From RBG-16-66-20 sp040752005 (GTDB lineage: Bacteria > Pseudomonadota > Gammaproteobacteria > Burkholderiales > SG8-39), in the NCBI GenBank assembly GCA_040752005.1, contig JBFMFX010000007.1:91467-155466 (forward strand): a stretch of 64,000 nt of DNA, read 5' to 3'. The position numbers and the translations under genes are program-made. Positions 59,123-64,000 of the stretch are shown piece after piece. The notes under the pieces are model-generated. The model did no database searches and had not been told where the DNA came from. It saw only the letters and a list, made by a program, of their open reading frames with translations. The stretch's first letter is position 1, and each line of letters starts with the position of its first letter.

Positions 59123-59721
59123 GGCAACGCCGCCTCGCTGGCAGGTCCGCCCGCGAGCATTTCGCCGTAGCGTTCGGGCCCCGGCATGCCCTCGACCGAA
59201 AACGTCCAGCCGGGGGCGATCTCCGAGTCGCGCGCCTGCCAGGCGCTTCGCGCGGCGCGCACCGCGCCAGCGGCCTGGGGCGGCGCGGGCAACGGCGCGA
59301 GCGCCGCGACCGCTTCGTCGAACGCTTGCGGATCGGTCGCGGGCATGAGGGCCGACATGGCGAGCTGCTCGGCTGCGTTGAGCCACTCCTGCAGCGCTGC
59401 CAGCGCCTGTTCCGCGTCAATCGGTGCATTGCCGAACCCGCCCACCAGCGTGAGCGGATAGAAGCGGCCGACGCAATCCACGCTCGGAACCATCACGCCC
59501 GCCCAGCCCTGCGCAGAGAGCACGCCGGGAGCGAGCACGAAGCGCCAGGCCGGTGCGCAGAGAAATCTCTGCCGCCATGCGGCGCCGAGGTTCGCGCGGC
59601 TCGCGACGATCACGCCGTCCAGCCAGCGCTCCCACGGCACACGGAATTCCGCAGGCACGCGGCGCGAGATGAAATCGCCGCTGGAGGGCAGCTTTCCGGT
59701 CCAGCCGCAGCGCGCGCTCAC
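59119..59721 (-). CDS. tagF: T6SS-associated protein TagF (N-terminal domain form)
   Basis: This 200-residue protein reads CGWTGKLPSSGDFISRRVPAEFRVPWERWLDGVIVASRANLGAAWRQRFLCAPAWRFVLAPGVLSAQGWAGVMVPSVDCVGRFYPLTLV, the TagF/ImpM domain. TagF represses type VI secretion after translation in some species, there interacting with Fha. Its GTG start (59721) overlaps the tssM stop (GTGA), and its stop overlaps tagH, so tssM, tagF and tagH are coupled. No PppA phosphatase domain is fused. Confidence 0.9.
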   Translation of the reverse strand: MSARCGWTGKLPSSGDFISRRVPAEFRVPWERWLDGVIVASRANLGAAWRQRFLCAPAWRFVLAPGVLSAQGWAGVMVPSVDCVGRFYPLTLVGGFGNAPIDAEQALAALQEWLNAAEQLAMSALMPATDPQAFDEAVAALAPLPAPPQAAGAVRAARSAWQARDSEIAPGWTFSVEGMPGPERYGEMLAGGPASEAALP

Positions 59722-61643
59722 GATTGCCCGCCCGCCTCAAGCCGCGCGCGCGCCTGCCGGACCAGCGCGTCGTCAAAGGCGTGCCGCATCTCCGGCGGCC
59801 CCTCCTCCAGGCTCGCCCGCAGGTGCCGCACGAGGCTCGCCTTGTGCCCACCACGCCACACGCCTTCCAGCGCTGGCTCGATTCTGGCCGCGTCCGGGGC
59901 TTTCGGATCGTACAGCGCGACGTACGCCGCCAGCGCGCGTTCCAGCGCTGCCCGGTTCGTCGCCCCGCGGAGCGCCTCTTCCAGAGCCGCTGCGACGCGC
60001 GGCAGGAGCGCGTCGCGCAGCGCCGCGCGGTAGGCGCGTGCCGCCTGCGCCGCGATCTTGCCGTGCTGGGAGAGGCCGAAGCGTTGCGCGAGCGGCGCCT
60101 CCGACGCCGCCAGGCGTTCCAGCGCGTCCAGTGCTTCGGCGAGGGCTCGCTCGCCCGCCTCGCCCCGCGCGAGCGCTGCGGCGAGCCGCTCGCGCGACTG
60201 CGCCGCGGTGGCCGCCGCATCCGCGACCCACGCGCGATTGCCGAGATAGCTCACGGTCCAGCCAACGGCGACGACGAGGCTCGCTGCGGCGATGCCTGCG
60301 TAGGCGGCCGGGCGCCAGGCGCGCTCGCGCACGTCATCGCGCGCCAGGCCCTGCTCCGGGAAGATCACCTCGCGCAGCAGCCGCCGGATGAAGAACGCCT
60401 TGCCGCTCGGGCCGGCCGCGTGCGCTGGCGCCCGTTCCAACCCGAAGCTGCGCGCGAGCGCGCCGAGCACGCGGTCAATCGGATTGCCCTCCTGCGTGCC
60501 ACTGGTGAAATACACGCCGCGCAGCATCGGCGGCTCGTGGTTCTGCTGCTGCGCGAAGGCGAGCGACAGAAATTCCCCCACCAGCGGTCCGAGCGCATGG
60601 AACTGCTGCGGAAAGCGGTAGATCGCGGCGCGCCGCTGCAGATCGGGTTCGGCGTAGAGGCGCTCGATCAGCAAGGCGTGCAGCCGCCGCTCGAGCGCGG
60701 GAAACTCCGCCTCGAAGCGCGCGCCGGCGCCGGGCGCGCCCGCCGAATCGCCATGCTCGAAGGTGATGCCCCATACGCGGGCGCGGCCTTCCGCGTCGAG
60801 GTCGCCGAAAAAGTCCATGAAGCCCGCGAGCAGGTCGGCCTTGGTGACCATCACGTACACCGGAAAGCGCGAGCCGAGGCGAGCGTACAGCTCGGCGAGC
60901 CGCATGCGCACGTGGCCGGCGTAACGCATGCGCTCCTCCTTGCTCCAGAGAAGGAGGTCCGACACGCTCACGGTGACGATCGCGCCGTTGAGCGGCACAC
61001 GCGGCCGGAACTGCTTCAGCAGGTCGAGAAACCCGTACCAGGCGGCCGCGTCCGCCTTGCGGTCGCTCTCCTGGGTCGTGTAGCGTCCGGCGGTGTCGAG
61101 CAACACCGCCTCGTCGGTGAACCACCAGTCGCAGTTGCGCGTGCCGCCCACGCCCTGCACCGCCGGCGCCCCCTGCGCGCCGCCGAGCAGAAAGCGCAGC
61201 CCGGAATTGACGAGGGCGGTCGTCTTGCCGGAGCCCGGCGCGCCGATGAACACGTACCACGGCAGTTCGTGCAGGCGGCGCGTCGTGCCGTCAGGGCCGG
61301 CGAAGCGCGCTTCCTTGAGCACCGCCGAGGCGGCGACGAAACGCGCGCGCAGCGTCTCGATCTCCTCGGTCGCGCGCGCGGCGGAGTCGCCCTCGGCGCC
61401 CGCCTGCGCGATCGCGTCGAGCATCCGGCTCGCCGCGCTGCGTGCCCGGCGGGCGTGCAGCCATTCCCATCCGAGCCAGAGCGCGCCCGCGGCCACGATC
61501 AGTGCCACGCGCTGCCACGGGGCCTCCAGCGGACGCAGTTCGCCCACGCCGACGGCCTCACCCGCGAACCACACCGCGAGCGCGAACGCCACCCAGGCGG
61601 CGGCGCCGATCGTCCAGCGGTTCGCGAGCATGCGCCAGCTCAT
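59718..61643 (-). CDS. tssM: T6SS membrane-complex protein TssM, short form
   Basis: TssM (IcmF) spans the inner membrane and reaches TssJ in the outer membrane. This copy is 641 residues, against about 1,100-1,200 usually. Two N-terminal membrane segments (WTIGAAAWVAFALAVWFAG; VALIVAAGALWLGWEWL) and the NTPase domain (Walker A FIGAPGSGKTT, VLLDTAGRY, VTKADLLAGF) are intact. A third segment (YAGIAAASLVVAVGWTVSYLG) lies near residue 450. Only about 175 periplasmic residues follow before a stop that overlaps tagF. The large C-terminal periplasmic domain that contacts TssJ is absent. Confidence 0.9.
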   Translation of the reverse strand: MSWRMLANRWTIGAAAWVAFALAVWFAGEAVGVGELRPLEAPWQRVALIVAAGALWLGWEWLHARRARSAASRMLDAIAQAGAEGDSAARATEEIETLRARFVAASAVLKEARFAGPDGTTRRLHELPWYVFIGAPGSGKTTALVNSGLRFLLGGAQGAPAVQGVGGTRNCDWWFTDEAVLLDTAGRYTTQESDRKADAAAWYGFLDLLKQFRPRVPLNGAIVTVSVSDLLLWSKEERMRYAGHVRMRLAELYARLGSRFPVYVMVTKADLLAGFMDFFGDLDAEGRARVWGITFEHGDSAGAPGAGARFEAEFPALERRLHALLIERLYAEPDLQRRAAIYRFPQQFHALGPLVGEFLSLAFAQQQNHEPPMLRGVYFTSGTQEGNPIDRVLGALARSFGLERAPAHAAGPSGKAFFIRRLLREVIFPEQGLARDDVRERAWRPAAYAGIAAASLVVAVGWTVSYLGNRAWVADAAATAAQSRERLAAALARGEAGERALAEALDALERLAASEAPLAQRFGLSQHGKIAAQAARAYRAALRDALLPRVAAALEEALRGATNRAALERALAAYVALYDPKAPDAARIEPALEGVWRGGHKASLVRHLRASLEEGPPEMRHAFDDALVRQARARLEAGGQS

Positions 61644-61653
61644 CGCCAGCTCC

Positions 61654-63225
61654 TCATGGCGCCTTGAGGATGATCACCACGCGGCGATTGCGCGCGCGGT
61701 TCGCCTCGCTGTCGTTCGGCGCGACCGGCTCGGAGTCGGCGAGCCCTTCGGCTTTCAGGCGGCGCGGGTCCGAGATGCGCTTCGCCATCAGCTTGACCAC
61801 CGTTTCCGCGCGCGCCGCCGACAGCTCCCAGTTCGAGTGAAAGCGCGCGGTGCGGATCGGCACGTCGTCGGTGTGCCCGGTGACGAGGATGGCGCCGGGC
61901 ACGCGTTCCAGCGCGTCGGCGATGCGCATCACGATCGGCTCGACGCCCGGCTCAAGGCGTACGCTGCCGGAGGCGAACAGTCGGTCGCTGCGCAGGACGA
62001 TCGTGCTGCGCTGCGCATCCTCGGTGACGGCCACCTGCCCGGCGCGGATCGCGTCGGCGAGGTGCGTCGCGACGCGCTCGGCGGGCGCGGCCGCCGGCAC
62101 CGGCCGGGCGGGCGCAGGCGCAGCGGGAATCGCGGCCGCCAGTTGCGCGAGATCACGCGCGACCGGGTCGGAGCGCCCGCCGAGCGAGACGATGAACGCA
62201 AGGTAGAGCGCAACCAGCACGACCGCGGCTCCCGAGCCGACGCCCCAGAGCGCGAGCGCGCCCGGGATCTCCCGCCTGCGCGTCTCGACGCCGCGCCAGC
62301 GCTCCGAGAGCTCGCCGTCATCGTGCACCGGACGGCGCACCCGCACGTGCGCGTACACGCGCGTGCGGATCGTCTCCAGTGCATCGCGTCCACCCTCGGC
62401 ATCGCGGTATTTGCCCTCGTAGCCGAGTGCGAGGCAGGCGTAGAAAAATTCAAGCAGGTCGCCGTTGGCAAGCGGGTGCTCGAGCGCCTGCTCGAGGGCT
62501 TCGAAGAACTGCGTGCCGCTCGTATCGCCTCCGAGCAGCATCGTCACCAGCCCTCGCTCCTTCCAATCCACTCCCCAGGGAGTTCGCGACGCGGACTCGT
62601 CCAGAAGCGCGCACAGCGCGTGGCGCGCGGTCGCGATCGTCGCCTCGTCAATTCCGGCGACCCCCGCGTTCGCCTCGAAGATGTCCAGTTGCTCGCCGAG
62701 CGTCTCGCGCAGGCGCGCCGGATCCGGATGGCGCAGCGTCTGGCGGATCTGCGGCACGGCGGCAAGCAGCGGATTGGCCGCTGCCAGAATCGGGTTCATG
62801 CCCCCGAGCGCGCCGAGATCGGCCTGCACCGCCTCCCGCTCCGCCTTGGGAGCGAACGGATTCACCCGGCGCCCTGGCGTCGGAATGGCGATCGCCGCAT
62901 TCGCCTGCGCCTCGGTAGGCGGTGGCATCACCACCGTCGCATCCGGATCGCCCGCCGGCCGATAGAACGGGCTGTGGGTGAACGGGTCAGTCTTCTCGGG
63001 GTCGGGCTCGGCGGGGGCGGCGGCGGAGGGCGCAGCCTCGCCCGAAGGCGGTGGTTCCTTCGCGAGCGGGCCCGTTACCGTCGCCTCAGGATCGGGCTCC
63101 GCGGGAGGCGCCGGCATGGACACCGTGGCGTCCGGATCGCTCGCCGGATCCTTTCCCACGGCTCCCACGGCGGGCATCGCGACCGTCGCATCCGGATCTA
63201 TTTGCTCGCCGCGCCGCTCGACCAT
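61654..63225 (-). CDS. tssL: T6SS protein TssL with N-terminal Thr-repeat region and C-terminal OmpA domain
   Basis: This 523-residue inner-membrane protein carries near its N-terminus DPDATVAMP, DPDATVSMP, DPEATVTG and DPDATVVMP repeats (Thr at 14, 34, 49 and 97) in a Pro/Ala linker. A DotU/TssL cytoplasmic domain follows (NPLLAAVPQIRQTL to FFYACLALGYEGKYRDAEGGRDAL), then a membrane segment near 325-350 (LALWGVGSGAAVVLVALYLAFIVSL). The OmpA/MotB peptidoglycan-binding domain comes last (LVTGHTDDVPIRTARFHSNWELSAARAETV). Threonine phosphorylation of TssL read by an FHA protein is known in Agrobacterium; here it is inferred. It precedes tssM by 10 bases. Confidence 0.9.
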   Translation of the reverse strand: MVERRGEQIDPDATVAMPAVGAVGKDPASDPDATVSMPAPPAEPDPEATVTGPLAKEPPPSGEAAPSAAAPAEPDPEKTDPFTHSPFYRPAGDPDATVVMPPPTEAQANAAIAIPTPGRRVNPFAPKAEREAVQADLGALGGMNPILAAANPLLAAVPQIRQTLRHPDPARLRETLGEQLDIFEANAGVAGIDEATIATARHALCALLDESASRTPWGVDWKERGLVTMLLGGDTSGTQFFEALEQALEHPLANGDLLEFFYACLALGYEGKYRDAEGGRDALETIRTRVYAHVRVRRPVHDDGELSERWRGVETRRREIPGALALWGVGSGAAVVLVALYLAFIVSLGGRSDPVARDLAQLAAAIPAAPAPARPVPAAAPAERVATHLADAIRAGQVAVTEDAQRSTIVLRSDRLFASGSVRLEPGVEPIVMRIADALERVPGAILVTGHTDDVPIRTARFHSNWELSAARAETVVKLMAKRISDPRRLKAEGLADSEPVAPNDSEANRARNRRVVIILKAP

Positions 63226-63270
63226 GCTTTCAGCCCGAAAATCATCCGCGCGGCCGATGGCGCGGGAGGG

Positions 63271-64000
63271 TTAGCGCCGGCCCGCGGTTTCAACGGTTTC
63301 GCCGCGCTGCCGCGCCAGCTCGTACCACTGCAGGGACTCCGCATAGTCGCGCTCTATGCCGGGAACCCCCTTGTCGTAAATTTCTCCCAGCCGCTTCGCT
63401 GCCGGGCCGCTACCTGCCCGCGCCGCCTTCCGGTACAAGCGCACCGCCTCCTTGTATTTGCCTTCCGCTTCGAGACGCCGCCCTTCGGCCATCAAATCGG
63501 TCGTGGCCGTGGCGGCAGCGGGTGCCGCGCCAGCGACCTGTACGCCTTTTTCGGCCGCCTCCTGCTGGCGCTTCAGTTCCTCGCGTTCCTCGCGCGTGAG
63601 GCGCGGCGTGGTTTCCGGCTGAGGCACCGGTGCTACCCCTGCCGGCGCAGACTCTTGCGGCGCCTTGGCCGGTGTTGGCCCTTTAGGAGCCGTCGTGCCT
63701 TTTTGCGCTCCCGCGGCGGCGGCTGGTTTCGTCCCTGCAGATCCCTTAGCCGGCTCCGCAGCCGCAGGCTTTTGCGCTGCGGCGTCCGCGGGCTGCTCGG
63801 CGGCGGGTTTGGGCGGCTCAACCGCGGGTGTTGGCGTGGGCGGCGGTGACACCACCGCAACCTCGGTCTTCTTGTCCGCCCTCGCTTTTTCGGCCTGCTT
63901 GGCCGCTTCCTGAGCTTTCTTCGCATCCTCGCGCGCCTTGGCCGCTGCCGCCTCGCGCTGCTTGACGATTTCGGCCTGCTTCTCCGCTTCGGCCTCGGCG
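63271..64000 (-). CDS. Sel1-repeat protein with coiled-coil region, partial
   Basis: The frame is open to the window edge, so at least 242 residues are encoded and the true start lies outside. The visible N-terminal part is an Ala/Glu/Lys/Gln-rich coiled coil (EAEKQAEIVKQREAAAAKAREDAKKAQEAAKQAEKARADKK) resembling TolA-type linkers. A Pro/Ala/Lys linker follows, then a second charged stretch (LTREEREELKRQQEAAEKG). The C-terminal Sel1/TPR-like unit reads LMAEGRRLEAEGKYKEAVRLYRKAARAGSGPAAKRLGEIYDKGVPGIERDYAESLQWYELARQRG. Its place just upstream of tssL suggests a T6SS accessory; function unknown. Confidence 0.75.
   Translation of the reverse strand, partial: AEAEAEKQAEIVKQREAAAAKAREDAKKAQEAAKQAEKARADKKTEVAVVSPPPTPTPAVEPPKPAAEQPADAAAQKPAAAEPAKGSAGTKPAAAAGAQKGTTAPKGPTPAKAPQESAPAGVAPVPQPETTPRLTREEREELKRQQEAAEKGVQVAGAAPAAATATTDLMAEGRRLEAEGKYKEAVRLYRKAARAGSGPAAKRLGEIYDKGVPGIERDYAESLQWYELARQRGETVETAGRR

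Noticed and set aside
61093..63849. Plus-strand frame of 918 codons
   Set aside because: It is antisense to tssM, tssL and the Sel1-repeat gene, and its Arg/Gly-rich repeats come from the codons of those genes.

Overview
The window is a 64 kb piece of a very GC-rich chromosome. Gene content and order point to a betaproteobacterium, probably of an uncultured lineage. The evidence is the rimP-nusA-infB-rbfA-truB-rpsO-pnp operon, PilU, DksA with a three-gene tRNA cluster, trpS-scpA-scpB-rluB, LexA with imuA-imuB-dnaE2, two branched-chain-amino-acid-type (HAAT) ABC operons, and a type VI secretion (T6SS) cluster. I see no rRNA, CRISPR array, insertion sequence, phage gene or att site. Genes are packed tightly, and 4-base start/stop overlaps (ATGA, GTGA, even CTGA) are common. 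All family calls come from reading the translations; no search was run.

Layout. 0-3.4 kb: the 3' end of pilU, dapE and prmB, tRNAs Pro/Arg/His on the minus strand, and dksA. 3.4-17.4 kb (minus strand): a housekeeping block running from an alpha/beta hydrolase, YciO, an M50 protease, trpS, scpA, scpB and rluB into the rimP-to-pnp translation/RNA operon, which has its own promoter and a leader hairpin. 17.4-22.3 kb: a gamma-carbonic anhydrase, a short-chain dehydrogenase, and a 1,148-residue iron-sulfur flavoprotein resembling NfnL and NfnS (electron-bifurcating transhydrogenase) in one chain, behind a palindromic operator. 22.4-27.1 kb: a small ribbon-helix-helix-like protein translationally coupled to a HAAT operon with a fused LivH-LivM permease. 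27.1-29.5 kb: a phosphofructokinase divergent from an archaeal-type bifunctional FBP aldolase/phosphatase, with an FNR/Dnr-like box between them. 29.5-46 kb: a catabolic-looking region with an amidase and AtzG-like partner, a C45 hydrolase, PhzF, an acyl-CoA synthetase, a HAAT operon with two permease pairs, a nitroreductase, a CoA-transferase, an MFS carrier and pncB. 46-57.3 kb: a broken SRAP gene, lexA, a phosphorelay island (histidine kinase, receiver, receiver-kinase, receiver-cyclase, HPt), then dnaE2-imuB-imuA. 57.5-64 kb: T6SS genes tagH (FHA), tagF, a short tssM, tssL with an OmpA domain, and a partial Sel1-repeat protein running off the edge.

Links between the parts. The SOS genes form a mutagenesis module. 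The imuA operator is a canonical CTGT-N8-ACAG box, but lexA's own operator is the symmetric variant CTGG-N8-CCAG, and the LexA recognition helix carries E-to-Q at a contact position. In the T6SS cluster, TssL has repeated DPD/E-A-T-V motifs and TagH has an FHA domain. A receiver-Ser/Thr kinase lies 7 kb away, which suggests phosphothreonine control. Several promoters (HPt, the SRAP remnant, the histidine kinase, the carbonic anhydrase, the CoA-transferase, imuA) put the -10 box so close to the start codon that their mRNAs should be leaderless or nearly so.
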